NCBI GenBank assembly: GCA_017554745.1
Contig: JAFZHS010000030.1
Span: forward strand, 62,001-126,000
Length of the DNA: 64,000 bases
Direction: 5' to 3'
Source: Clostridiales bacterium
Lineage (GTDB): Bacteria > Bacillota > Clostridia > Saccharofermentanales > Saccharofermentanaceae
How positions within the stretch are numbered: position 1 is the first letter of the stretch; each line of letters opens with the position of its first letter. The position numbers were made by a program, and so were the translations under genes. Shown piece after piece: positions 24,902-33,951 of the stretch. The notes under the pieces are model-generated. The model did no database searches and was not told where the DNA came from. It worked only from the letters and a program-made list of their open reading frames with translations.

Positions 24902-27900
24902 ATGTACAACAAAGTTTCAAAAGACCTTAATTTCGTAGACAGAGAGAAACAGGTTCTCGAATTCTGGAAGAACAACGACATCTACAAGAAGAGCATTGCC
25001 CCCAAGGCAGACGGTGCTCCGACTTTTACTCTTTATGACGGCCCTCCGACGGCAAACGGAAAGCCGCATATCGGACATATTAAGACCAGAGTCATTAAGG
25101 ACGTTATCCCGAGATATCACGCAATGAAGGGCGAGACTATCGTCTTCAAGGCAGGCTGGGATACTCACGGACTTCCTGTCGAGCTCGAAGTCGAGAAGGC
25201 TTTGGGCATCAACGGCAAGCCCCAGATCGAAGGTTACGGTGTAGAGCCCTTCATCAAGAAGTGTAAGGAATCCGTCTGGACATATAAGGACCAGTGGGAG
25301 CACATGAGCGACCGCGTAGGCTTCTGGGCAGACATGGAGAATCCTTACGTAACATACGACAACAACTATATCGAGTCCGAGTGGTGGGCATTGAAGCAGA
25401 TGTGGGACCAGGGCCTTATCTACAAGGGCCACAAGATCGTTCCTTACTGCCCGAGATGCGGTACTGCTCTTTCTTCACACGAAGTAGCCCAGGGATATAA
25501 GACAGTCAAGGAGAGATCTGCTGTCGTAAGATTCAAGTGCGTTGACGAAGATGCTTACTTCCTCGCATGGACAACAACACCCTGGACACTCCCTTCCAAC
25601 GTAGCTTTGTGCCTTAACCCCAACGATGAGTATTCCAAGGTAAAGGCTTGCGACGGCTACACATACTACATGGCTACAGCTCTGCTCGATTCAGTTTTGG
25701 GCGGTCTTGCAAAAGACGGCGAAAAGGCTTACGAGATCCTCGAATCCTACAAGGGTACCGACCTCGCAGGCAGATCTTATGTCGCTCTTTATCAGGGAGC
25801 AGCTGACGAAGCCGCTAAGCAGAAGAAAAAGGCTCACTACACCGTATGCGACGAGTACGTAACGATGGAAGACGGTACAGGTATCGTTCACATCGCTCCC
25901 GCATTCGGTGAAGACGACGCCAGAGTCGGAAGAGACAATGATCTCCCGATGGTACAGTTCGTTGATACAAGGGGTAATCTTACAGAGGAGACTCCTTTTG
26001 CAGGCAAGTTCGTTAAGGATGCCGATCCGGAAGTCCTTAAGGACCTTGATGCCAGAAGCCTGCTTTTCTCAGCTCCCAAGTTTGAGCACGAGTATCCTTT
26101 CTGCTGGAGATGCGACACGCCTCTGATCTACTTCGCAAGATCCACATGGTTCATCGCAATGAGCAAGAAGAGAGACGAGCTCTTAAAGTCCAACAACATG
26201 GTCAACTGGATGCCTGAGACCATCAGAGACGGCCGTATGGGCGACTTCTTAAGAAACGTAATCGACTGGGGTATCTCCCGTGAGCGTTACTGGGGTACAC
26301 CTCTTCCGGTATGGGAGTGCGAGTGCGGTGAGAGACACTGCATCGGTTCTATCGAAGAACTCAAGTCCATGAGCGACGACTGTCCGGATGACATCGAGCT
26401 TCACAAGCCTTACGTTGATAACGTCCACATCAAGTGCCCCAAGTGCGGCGGCCAGATGAAGAGAGTAACGGAAGTTATCGACTGCTGGTTTGACTCCGGT
26501 TCTATGCCTTTTGCACAGTATCACTATCCTTTCGAGAATAAGGAATTCTTCGATACACACTATCCCTGCCAGTTCATCTCTGAGGGTATCGACCAGACAA
26601 GAGGCTGGTTCTATTCGCTTATCGCTATCTCTACAGTACTCTTCGGAAGGGCACCTTTCGAGAACTGTATCGTAATGGGTATCGTCCAGGATAAGGACGG
26701 CATCAAGATGAGTAAGCACTTGGGCAACGTCGTTGATCCTTGGGATGTCCTTGATTCCCAGGGCGCTGATGCCGCAAGATGGTATTTCTATACCGCAAAC
26801 CAGCCGTGGCTCCCTTCAAGATTTTCCAAGGAAGCTGTTAACGACGGCATCAAGAAGTTCATCGGTACATTCTGGAATACTTACGCATTCTATGTAATGT
26901 ACGCTGATATCGATAATTTCGATCCTACCAAGCACACACTCGACAAGGCTACTTTGGGCGCTATGGACAGATGGGTACTCTCACGTCTTAACACCCTCAT
27001 CAAGGTAGTCAATGAGAAGATGGACAACTACGATATCTCCCAGTCTGCAAGACTCATCCAGGATTTCACGGAAGAGCTCTCCAACTGGTACGTAAGACGC
27101 TGCCGTGACAGATACTGGGGCGCTGAAGAGACCCAGGACAAGGTAAATGCATACATGACGCTTTACACAGTCCTCGATAATCTCACAAGACTCTGCGCAC
27201 CGTTCGTTCCTTTCATGACAGAAGAGATCTATCAGAACATCGTTTGCTCTGTAGATAAGGATGCTCCTATCTCTGTTCACCTTGCTAAGTACCCTGTAGC
27301 AGACGAGAGCCTCATCGACGCTAAGCTCGAAGAGGAGATGGCGCTTGTACAGCAGATCGTTACTTTAGGCCACAGCTGCCGTGAATCTGCTTCCATCAAG
27401 AACCGTCAGCCTTTGTCTGAGATCTATGTCGTATCCGAGATCGGTCTTGACGACGAGTATAAGCCGATCGTTCTTGACGAGCTTAACATCCGCAAGATCG
27501 AAGTATTGAGCGATGCTTCAACACTCGTTGATTACAGCTTCAAGCCCCAGCTCCGTACATGCGGAAGAAAGTTCGGTAAGAACTTAAATGACGCCAAGGA
27601 AGTTATCGCAAACCTCCCGGGCAAGGAGACATATGCAGCTCTTAAGGCAGGCTCCGTAAAGATCACAGTCAACGGCGAAGAGTATGAGATGACAGAAGAA
27701 GACTTCCTCATCGAGACAACACAGCCTGAAGGATTCTCCACACAGTCTTCCGGCAATCTTACAGTATCTATCTCAACAGTACTTACTGAAGAACTTATCG
27801 AAGACGGTCTTGTAAGAGAGATGATCTCCAAGATCCAGAATCACCGTAAAGAGACTGAAGGCCTTACAGTATCTGACAGGATCGTTCTTAAGTACTGCGG

Positions 27901-28051
27901 TAATGACAAGCTTGCTGAAGTTATCGAGAAGAAGAAGGATTATCTCGCTTCCGAAGTATTGGCAGTCGAGATCTCCAACGGTACAGGCGATAATTCCAAG
28001 GAATGGAATGTCAACGGCGAGAAGATCACATTCTCTGTCGTAAAAGCTTGA
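24902..28051 (+). CDS. ileS: Isoleucyl-tRNA synthetase, type 2 (eukaryote-like)
   Basis: IleS charges tRNA-Ile. At 1049 residues it is longer than the common bacterial type (about 920-940). Motifs are GPPTANGKPHIGHIKTRV (HIGH), an editing domain with GTGIVHIAPAFGEDD, DWGISRERYWGTPLP, and KMSKHLGNVVDPWDV (KMSKS variant, about 602). The stretches WYFYTANQPWLPSRFS and FWNTYAFYVMYADIDNFDP and the long C-terminal domain in place of the zinc-finger tail are typical of type 2 enzymes, which are generally insensitive to mupirocin. AAGGTGAAG precedes ATG 24902. The 65-base gap upstream is too short for a T-box leader. Confidence 0.96.
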   Translation: MYNKVSKDLNFVDREKQVLEFWKNNDIYKKSIAPKADGAPTFTLYDGPPTANGKPHIGHIKTRVIKDVIPRYHAMKGETIVFKAGWDTHGLPVELEVEKALGINGKPQIEGYGVEPFIKKCKESVWTYKDQWEHMSDRVGFWADMENPYVTYDNNYIESEWWALKQMWDQGLIYKGHKIVPYCPRCGTALSSHEVAQGYKTVKERSAVVRFKCVDEDAYFLAWTTTPWTLPSNVALCLNPNDEYSKVKACDGYTYYMATALLDSVLGGLAKDGEKAYEILESYKGTDLAGRSYVALYQGAADEAAKQKKKAHYTVCDEYVTMEDGTGIVHIAPAFGEDDARVGRDNDLPMVQFVDTRGNLTEETPFAGKFVKDADPEVLKDLDARSLLFSAPKFEHEYPFCWRCDTPLIYFARSTWFIAMSKKRDELLKSNNMVNWMPETIRDGRMGDFLRNVIDWGISRERYWGTPLPVWECECGERHCIGSIEELKSMSDDCPDDIELHKPYVDNVHIKCPKCGGQMKRVTEVIDCWFDSGSMPFAQYHYPFENKEFFDTHYPCQFISEGIDQTRGWFYSLIAISTVLFGRAPFENCIVMGIVQDKDGIKMSKHLGNVVDPWDVLDSQGADAARWYFYTANQPWLPSRFSKEAVNDGIKKFIGTFWNTYAFYVMYADIDNFDPTKHTLDKATLGAMDRWVLSRLNTLIKVVNEKMDNYDISQSARLIQDFTEELSNWYVRRCRDRYWGAEETQDKVNAYMTLYTVLDNLTRLCAPFVPFMTEEIYQNIVCSVDKDAPISVHLAKYPVADESLIDAKLEEEMALVQQIVTLGHSCRESASIKNRQPLSEIYVVSEIGLDDEYKPIVLDELNIRKIEVLSDASTLVDYSFKPQLRTCGRKFGKNLNDAKEVIANLPGKETYAALKAGSVKITVNGEEYEMTEEDFLIETTQPEGFSTQSSGNLTVSISTVLTEELIEDGLVREMISKIQNHRKETEGLTVSDRIVLKYCGNDKLAEVIEKKKDYLASEVLAVEISNGTGDNSKEWNVNGEKITFSVVKA

Positions 28052-28059
28052 GGTAACTT

Positions 28060-28797
28060 ATGCTCATTGACCTGATCAAAAACAGCGCAAGCCCCCAGGA
28101 AGTCATTTATAAGCTTCTTATCTATGTATTTGCCCTGGCGCTGGCATTCTCTATCCATGAGTTCATGCATGCCGCTGTTGCTGTCTGGCTGGGTGATAAC
28201 ACGCCGAGAAACATGGGAAGGCTTACGCTTAATCCTATAGCGCACGTTGACCCGATGGGAACGATTCTCTTGCTTATTGCAGGATTCGGCTGGGGTAAAC
28301 CCGTTATGTACAACCCCAACAATCTCCACAGGTTCAAGAGCCGCCGTGCGATGAACATCATGGTCCATCTCGCGGGCGTTACGGGCAACTTCCTGCTTGC
28401 TTACGTTTCTTATGTGTTATTCACGCTTTTCGGAGCGCTCGCGTTCGCGTTTTCCGGCGGACAGGTCATTTTTACGGCTTTAATGGAAGCGTTCGGATAT
28501 ACGTACGCATTCTCAATGATGCTTCTGGCATTTAACCTGTTGCCGATCCCGCCTTTGGACGGTTTCCATGTCCTGGAAGAACTGCTTCCTTATAAGGCCA
28601 GACATTCCAACGGATATCTGACATTCCAGCGGGTAGCTCCGATGGCTATCTGGATAGTATTTATCGTCAGCATGGTTTCTAATAACAATATCCTGTCAAC
28701 TTTGATCGGATGGATAGAGATGCCGTTCCAGTTCCTGATAGATCTTCTCGCGACACCGTTTATGATGCTTTTCCGCTTCCTTGGACTGGTAGTTTAA
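28060..28797 (+). CDS. Site-2 protease family (M50) membrane metalloprotease
   Basis: The 245-residue protein has several transmembrane helices and the zinc motif SIHEFMHA (His33, Glu34, His37), followed later by FNLLPIPPLDGFH, which supplies the third metal ligand Asp. It lacks a PDZ domain, placing it in the short group of Firmicutes M50 proteases, often found beside scpA. The substrate is unknown. It lies nine bases after ileS and two bases before scpA. Confidence 0.9.
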   Translation: MLIDLIKNSASPQEVIYKLLIYVFALALAFSIHEFMHAAVAVWLGDNTPRNMGRLTLNPIAHVDPMGTILLLIAGFGWGKPVMYNPNNLHRFKSRRAMNIMVHLAGVTGNFLLAYVSYVLFTLFGALAFAFSGGQVIFTALMEAFGYTYAFSMMLLAFNLLPIPPLDGFHVLEELLPYKARHSNGYLTFQRVAPMAIWIVFIVSMVSNNNILSTLIGWIEMPFQFLIDLLATPFMMLFRFLGLVV

Positions 28798-28798
28798 C

Positions 28799-29557
28799 AT
28801 GCTGGAGCAAGCCTTAAAGCCGGATATTAAGTTAAGACAGTTCGAAGGACCTTTGGATCTCCTTCTTCATCTTATCGAGAAAAACGATGTCGATATCTAC
28901 GATATTCCGATAAGCACGATCACGGCGCAGTATATGGAATATATCGAATCCATGCAGGAGTTCGATATGGAGCTTGCGTCAGACTTTCTTGTAATGGGCG
29001 CAACGCTCGTATCTATTAAGTCCAGAATGATGCTCCCCGGCATGCAGGCGAGCCTTATTGCGGGTGAAGATGTTGTTGACCCGAGAGAAGAACTCGTTAT
29101 CTCGCTTATGAGATATAAGAGATGCCGTGTTTTCGCGACTGATCTCAAAGAGAGAAGAGATAAGTATGACGGTGCGAGATTCCGTTATGCATCAACTGCA
29201 AAGCAGCTCGGAATAACGATAGAACCTGTGCCGCAGGCATTCTCGATAGAGGAGTTTAATGACGCCGTAGCCGTTATCAACGAGCGCAACCAAATGCGTT
29301 TTACCGATATCACTTCGAAGATCACTCATATCCTTAAGAGGGATAAGCTCTCGATAAAAGAGAGGATAAAGTCGATCTGGCGGTCGATCACAGGTAAGGG
29401 CAAGGTCTTATTGAGTTCGCTGTTCAATAAAGATACCGAAAAGATGGACAAAGTAGTAAGCTTCCTGGCCGTATTGGAGCTTGTCAGAGATAACAAGGTC
29501 AACGTGGAACAGGATAAGAACTTCGGTGAGATAATAATCGAGGAGAAAAAGGGCTAA
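28799..29557 (+). CDS. scpA: Segregation and condensation protein A (ScpA, kleisin)
   Basis: ScpA bridges the heads of SMC dimers in the bacterial condensin complex. The 252-residue protein starts KLRQFEGPLDLLLHLIEKNDVDIYDIPI, the kleisin N-terminal signature, with SDFLVMGATLVSIKSRMMLP next, and ends with the winged-helix region containing VVSFLAVLELVRDNKV. It is followed five bases later by scpB, so the two partners are made together. smc itself is not in the window. Confidence 0.96.
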   Translation: MLEQALKPDIKLRQFEGPLDLLLHLIEKNDVDIYDIPISTITAQYMEYIESMQEFDMELASDFLVMGATLVSIKSRMMLPGMQASLIAGEDVVDPREELVISLMRYKRCRVFATDLKERRDKYDGARFRYASTAKQLGITIEPVPQAFSIEEFNDAVAVINERNQMRFTDITSKITHILKRDKLSIKERIKSIWRSITGKGKVLLSSLFNKDTEKMDKVVSFLAVLELVRDNKVNVEQDKNFGEIIIEEKKG

Positions 29558-29562
29558 GCAAT

Positions 29563-30234
29563 ATGGAAGACGATTTTAAGATAACCGCACAAGAATTACC
29601 CGGCGCGATCGAATCGATACTTTTTATCTCCGGCGACCCCGTCCCGGTAGATAAGATCGCCGAGATCTTGAATTGCTCCAAAAACGCCGTAACAGAGGCT
29701 TTGAAGCATCTTACCGAAAGATATGCAGGCAATCCCTGGAGCGGCCTTGAGATAAGAAGGACAGAGGATTCTTATGCGATCATGACGAGACCTTCACAGA
29801 AAAAGGTACTTGACCGCATGTTCGGCCCGAGGCAGTCTCCGCCGCTTTCGCAGGCATCTTATGAGACTCTCGCGGTAATCGCTTATAACCAGCCTTGCAC
29901 AAGAGCCCAGGTAGAGCTCGTCAGAGGCGTATCTTCAGACTCGATCATATCAAGACTTTTGGACAGAGGCTGGATCGAGGAAGCGGGCAATCTCGATGCT
30001 CCCGGAAGACCGTCACTTTTTAAGACATCCAAGAAGTTCCTTACCGAATTCGGCATTGAATCAGTAAGAGACCTGCCGCCTTTGGAACTCATGAGCTATC
30101 AGACCATCAGGGATATGGAAAACTCCCTCAAGGAAGCAACTGCAGGTGAAGATAAGCAGATCTCCATCGACAGCCTCATGAAGCCTGAAACTGCTGAAAA
30201 CAAAGAAGGTGAGACAGATGACGGGAACGCTTGA
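29563..30234 (+). CDS. scpB: Segregation and condensation protein B (ScpB)
   Basis: The 223-residue protein has two winged-helix domains, with PGAIESILFISGDPVPVDKI at the start and PPLSQASYETLAVIAYNQPCTRAQVELVRGV in the second, both typical of ScpB. It dimerises and binds ScpA in the condensin complex. A short acidic tail closes the protein. Its 3' end overlaps the next gene by 17 bases. Confidence 0.96.
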   Translation: MEDDFKITAQELPGAIESILFISGDPVPVDKIAEILNCSKNAVTEALKHLTERYAGNPWSGLEIRRTEDSYAIMTRPSQKKVLDRMFGPRQSPPLSQASYETLAVIAYNQPCTRAQVELVRGVSSDSIISRLLDRGWIEEAGNLDAPGRPSLFKTSKKFLTEFGIESVRDLPPLELMSYQTIRDMENSLKEATAGEDKQISIDSLMKPETAENKEGETDDGNA

Positions 30235-31105
30235 ACTTATTGAGAATGCCGTCTCTAACATGAGCAAAGGCCATAAGGCGATAGGTAACTTCATCCTTGA
30301 GTCTTATGACAAAGCTGCTTACATGACAGCCGCAAAGCTCGGCGAAGAAGTCGGCGTGTCAGAATCCACGGTAGTAAGATTTACGACAGAACTGGGTTTT
30401 GAAGGTTATCCCGAATTCCAGAAGGCTTTGCAGGAAGACTTAAAATCAAAGCTCACGTCTGTCCAAAGACTTGGTCTTACCGAGAAATTCGATAACGACG
30501 GCGATGCCTTAAGATCTGTTGTCGCACAGGATATAAACAACTTAAGGGATTCGCTCAATTCCATAGACGAGAAGGAGTTTACCAGAGCAGTAAATTCTAT
30601 TCTGGGTGCCCGCAAGATCTACATCATGGGCATCAGGGCATCGGCTCCTTTGTCAGAGTTCATGCACTTTTACATGACGCTTCTTTTCGATGATGTAGTG
30701 CTTGTAAGAAGTACATGTACGAATGAGCTTTTCGAGCAGATCATGCCAATAGGAAAAGGCGATGTCATGATCGGAATCTCTTTCCCGAGATATTCGGCAA
30801 GGACCATCAACTCAATGGGATACGCAAAGAAGAAGGGCGCGACCATCATTGCCATCACAGATAAGGATGAGACGGCAATGACTGAATATGCGGATATCAA
30901 GCTTTTCGCGAAATCTTCGATGGCATCATTTGTAGACTCGCTGACAGCGCCGCTGTCACTTATAAATGCGCTTCTCGTATCACTCGGAATGCACAGAAAA
31001 GAACACATCAAGTCATCTTTGGAGTCACTTGAGAGCTTGTGGTCACAGTACCGTGTCTATGAGATCGGAAGAGACCGCAACACGGAAGACGGAGATATTT
31101 TATAA
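30218..31105 (+). CDS. MurR/RpiR-family transcriptional regulator
   Basis: ATG 30218 lies seven bases after AAGGTGAG and is preferred over GTG 30209. The 295-residue protein has an N-terminal helix-turn-helix of the RpiR type (MTAAKLGEEVGVSESTVVRFTTELGFEGYPEFQ) and a C-terminal SIS sugar-phosphate domain (IYIMGIRASAPLSEFM, GDVMIGISFPRYSARTI). Such regulators answer to sugar phosphates such as those of N-acetylmuramic acid or ribose. The neighbours (scpAB, cmk) are not sugar genes, so its targets probably lie elsewhere. I cannot name the effector. Confidence 0.9.
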   Translation: MTGTLELIENAVSNMSKGHKAIGNFILESYDKAAYMTAAKLGEEVGVSESTVVRFTTELGFEGYPEFQKALQEDLKSKLTSVQRLGLTEKFDNDGDALRSVVAQDINNLRDSLNSIDEKEFTRAVNSILGARKIYIMGIRASAPLSEFMHFYMTLLFDDVVLVRSTCTNELFEQIMPIGKGDVMIGISFPRYSARTINSMGYAKKKGATIIAITDKDETAMTEYADIKLFAKSSMASFVDSLTAPLSLINALLVSLGMHRKEHIKSSLESLESLWSQYRVYEIGRDRNTEDGDIL

Positions 31106-31117
31106 AGGAGTATATAT

Positions 31118-31792
31118 ATGGGTATTTATCAGATCGCAATCGACGGACCTTCAGGATCAGGCAAGAGCACGCTCGCAAAAGGCGTAGCTAAAGAACTCGG
31201 GATCATGTATCTCGATACGGGAGCAATGTACCGTACATGCGCTGTTGCTTCCATCAAGAGAGGAATCGACGCTAAAGATCCCGAAGCAGTAAAGAAGATG
31301 ATGGAAGAGATCAAGATCGACGTCGAGTTTATTGACGGCGTTCAGCACATGATCCTTGACGGAGAAGACGTTACAGGCGAGCTCCGCACACCCCAGACAT
31401 CCATCGCGGCATCTGATGTATCCGCCCATCCCGTCGTAAGGACAGCTATGGTAGCTCTCCAGAGGGAGATCGCAAAGAACCAGACATTCGTCCTTGACGG
31501 CAGAGACATCGCATCCGTTGTGCTTCCTGACGCTAAGTACAAGTTCTTCGTTGTATGCGCTCCCGAAGTAAGGGCAGAGAGAAGACTTGCCGAATTAGAG
31601 GCAGCAGGAGACCATTCCCAGACCAAGGAAGAAGTATTGAGAGATATCCTTTACCGTGACGAGCAGGATTCAAAGAGAGCAACATCTCCTTTGATCCAGG
31701 TACCTGAAGCTATCGTCATCGATACCGGCAAGTACGACATCGACGGCACAAGAGAGTTCCTCCTGAGCCATCTGGACGAGGAAGATAAATGA
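31118..31792 (+). CDS. cmk: Cytidylate kinase
   Basis: Cmk phosphorylates CMP and dCMP. The 224-residue protein starts YQIAIDGPSGSGKSTLAKGVA (P-loop) and continues with LDTGAMYRT, the FVLDGRDIASVVLPDA motif and RDEQDSKRATSPL near the C-terminus, all standard. AAAGGAG precedes ATG 31118. Its stop overlaps the ispH-rpsA start by four bases, the conserved cmk then ispH/rpsA order of Clostridia. Confidence 0.97.
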   Translation: MGIYQIAIDGPSGSGKSTLAKGVAKELGIMYLDTGAMYRTCAVASIKRGIDAKDPEAVKKMMEEIKIDVEFIDGVQHMILDGEDVTGELRTPQTSIAASDVSAHPVVRTAMVALQREIAKNQTFVLDGRDIASVVLPDAKYKFFVVCAPEVRAERRLAELEAAGDHSQTKEEVLRDILYRDEQDSKRATSPLIQVPEAIVIDTGKYDIDGTREFLLSHLDEEDK

Positions 31793-33843
31793 ATGTAACC
31801 ATCGCCAAGTCATCGGGTTTTTGCTTTGGCGTCAAGAATGCCGTAACGGCCGCCCAGGAAGCTGTCGCTGCTAAGAGCGACGGCAGAAAGCTCGTTATGC
31901 TCGGCGAGATAGTTCATAACCGCTATGTGGTAGATAAGCTCTTAGATGGCGGATTCACAATTTGCGAGACAGCCGAAGAAGTTCCTGAGAATTCGATAGT
32001 CATAATCAGGGCTCATGGTGTCACGCCGGAAGAGATCGCTATCCTCTGTTCTAAAAACTGCGAGATCAGGGACATGACATGCCCCTTCGTCTCCAAGATA
32101 CATAAGATCGTCAGGGAGAATGCGGAAAAGGGAATGAACATAATCATTACCGGAACGCAGGGCCATCCCGAGGTAACGGGAATCCTTGGAGAAGCAGAGG
32201 GAACCGGTGTAAAGTGCGCTGTGATCAAGGCTCCGGAAGATCTCGAAAACCTTGATTTTCCGCTTGAAAGTGCCATTTTGATCTCCCAAACGACTTTTTC
32301 GAGCTACATGTTTGAAAAAATATGTAATACTGTTAAAAATAAAATTGAAAAAATAAATCTTTTTGATACAATATGTATTACGACTGAAAGTAGGCAAAAG
32401 GAAGCCGCTTCGCTCTCTGAGCATTCAGATTCGATGATCGTCATCGGCTCGGCTCACAGTTCGAACACCACTAAGCTTTTGGAAATCTGCAAAGGTCGCT
32501 GTGCAAGAACATTCCTTGTCAATTCCGGCGCTGAAGTAGGGCGCCTCATCTCGGAAGGGAAGATCCTTCCTGCTGATAAAGTCGGGATTACAGCGGGTGC
32601 ATCTACACCGGAAGCTATTATTTTGGAGGTTGTTCAACAAATGAACGAAGAAGAGAAGATCACAAATCAGGGCTTTGACACAGAGTTTGCCAATGCTGTC
32701 GATTTAATTGCGCAGGTTAGAAGAGGTGCCGTAGTTAAGGGCACGATTACTTCTGCTGATGACGACTATGTTTATGTAGACGTACACGACAAGTCCGAAG
32801 GAAGAATTTCACGTAAGGAGTTTGATTCGGATCCTGACTTCGATCTTGACAAGGCAATTGCCGAGCACACAGAAGTAACCGTTAAGGTCAGAAGCATTAA
32901 GAATTCCGATCAGGGCAAGGAGATCATCCTTTCTAAGAATGATGTAGAGTCCGAGAAGGGCAGAGCCGAGATCGAAGAAGCATATAAGAATAAGACACCT
33001 ATCGAAGTTAAGATCACACGTACTGTTAAGGACGGCGTTATCGGAACATATAAGGGTGTTGATATCTACATCCACAGAACACAGATCAAGACAGGCGACG
33101 TTAAGGACTTAGAGTCTTATGTCGGCCAGACACTCGAGATCCTCGTTACAAAGTTCGATACAGAGAAGGGCCGCCTCAGAATCTCCGGAAGCCACAGAAT
33201 CATCGTTTCCGAAGAGCGTCGTAAGAAGTCCGCTGAGATCTGGGACAACATCGAAGAAGGCAAGCACTATACAGGTGTTGTCAGAAGCCTTGTTGATTTC
33301 GGTGCTTTCATCGATATCGGCGGTGTTGACGGACTCGTTCACGTTTCCGAGCTCTCATGGAGCCGCAACGCTAAGCCTTCCGATGTTCTCAAGGTTGGCG
33401 ACGAGATCGACGTTTATGTTAAGGCTTTCGACAAAGAGACAAAGAAGATCTCTTTGGGCTACAAGAGACTTGAGGATGATCCTTACTACAATATCGAAGA
33501 GAGAATGCCTGTTGGCTGCATCGTTCAGGGTACAGTAGTTCGTCTCACAAAGTTCGGCGCTTTCGTACAGCTTGAGCCCGATCTCGATGCACTCTGCCAC
33601 GTTTCCCAGATCTCTTCCAGAAGACTTGAGAAGCCTGAGGATGCTCTTTCTGTAGGTCAGGTTGTTCAGGCTAAGGTTATCAAGATCGAACCCGATGCAA
33701 GAAGAATCTCTATCTCCATCAAGGAAGTAGCTCCTATCGATCCTGAGCTCCCTGAAGAGGAAGCAGTTGAAGAAGCACCTGCAGAGGAAGCTCCCGTAGA
33801 GGAAGCACCTGTTGAGGCTCCTGAGACAACAGAAGAAGCTTGA
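31789..33843 (+). CDS. ispH-rpsA: Fusion of IspH (HMBPP reductase) and ribosomal protein S1
   Basis: The N-terminal 283 residues are IspH, the last enzyme of the MEP isoprenoid pathway, with the three iron-sulfur cysteines at Cys12 (GFCFGV), Cys98 (DMTCPFV) and Cys196 (DTICITT). From about residue 305 come four S1 RNA-binding domains (starting near 313, 395, 484 and 570), the last two with the strongest consensus (VDFGAFIDIGGVDGLVHVSELSW). A low-complexity Glu/Pro/Ala tail closes the 684-residue protein. This fusion is known in Clostridia. An internal ATG at 32641 (Met285), after GGAGG at 32625-32629, falls exactly at the domain junction, and a promoter-like element lies at 32345-32372, so S1 may also be made alone. 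Confidence 0.93.
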   Translation: MNVTIAKSSGFCFGVKNAVTAAQEAVAAKSDGRKLVMLGEIVHNRYVVDKLLDGGFTICETAEEVPENSIVIIRAHGVTPEEIAILCSKNCEIRDMTCPFVSKIHKIVRENAEKGMNIIITGTQGHPEVTGILGEAEGTGVKCAVIKAPEDLENLDFPLESAILISQTTFSSYMFEKICNTVKNKIEKINLFDTICITTESRQKEAASLSEHSDSMIVIGSAHSSNTTKLLEICKGRCARTFLVNSGAEVGRLISEGKILPADKVGITAGASTPEAIILEVVQQMNEEEKITNQGFDTEFANAVDLIAQVRRGAVVKGTITSADDDYVYVDVHDKSEGRISRKEFDSDPDFDLDKAIAEHTEVTVKVRSIKNSDQGKEIILSKNDVESEKGRAEIEEAYKNKTPIEVKITRTVKDGVIGTYKGVDIYIHRTQIKTGDVKDLESYVGQTLEILVTKFDTEKGRLRISGSHRIIVSEERRKKSAEIWDNIEEGKHYTGVVRSLVDFGAFIDIGGVDGLVHVSELSWSRNAKPSDVLKVGDEIDVYVKAFDKETKKISLGYKRLEDDPYYNIEERMPVGCIVQGTVVRLTKFGAFVQLEPDLDALCHVSQISSRRLEKPEDALSVGQVVQAKVIKIEPDARRISISIKEVAPIDPELPEEEAVEEAPAEEAPVEEAPVEAPETTEEA
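32345..32372 (+). promoter_or_regulatory. Candidate internal promoter for the S1 half
   Basis: TTGAAA at 32345-32350 and TACAAT at 32367-32372 are 16 bases apart, and TG at 32364-32365 makes it an extended -10. It lies in an unusually AT-rich stretch (about 32310-32375) of the IspH coding region and 270 bases before the internal GGAGG and ATG of the S1 part. Confidence 0.5.
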
Positions 33844-33866
33844 TAAGATAATTAAGTTGATTTCAA

Positions 33867-33898
33867 AAGGCTGTCACCCAGGTGGCAGCCTTATTATT
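33867..33898 (+). terminator. Intrinsic terminator of the cmk-ispH-rpsA unit
   Basis: AAGGCTG at 33867-33873 pairs with CAGCCTT at 33886-33892, with CACC/GTG(G) pairs extending the stem, followed by TTATTATTT. It closely resembles the terminator at 16387 in stem sequence. Confidence 0.85.
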
Positions 33899-33905
33899 TA
33901 TCCCC

Positions 33906-33945
33906 AATATACCCGATTGACATATACACGCAAAACGGGTATATT
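33906..33945 (+). promoter_or_regulatory. higBA promoter with inverted-repeat operator
   Basis: TTGACA at 33917-33922 and TATATT at 33940-33945, 17 bases apart, form a near-perfect sigma-A promoter. A perfect ten-base inverted repeat (AATATACCCG at 33906-33915, CGGGTATATT at 33936-33945) frames it. The left arm sits just before the -35 box and the right arm covers the -10 box, with centres 30 bases (three helical turns) apart. This is the expected site for autorepression by HigA or the HigBA complex. Confidence 0.8.
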
Positions 33946-33951
33946 TTGTTT

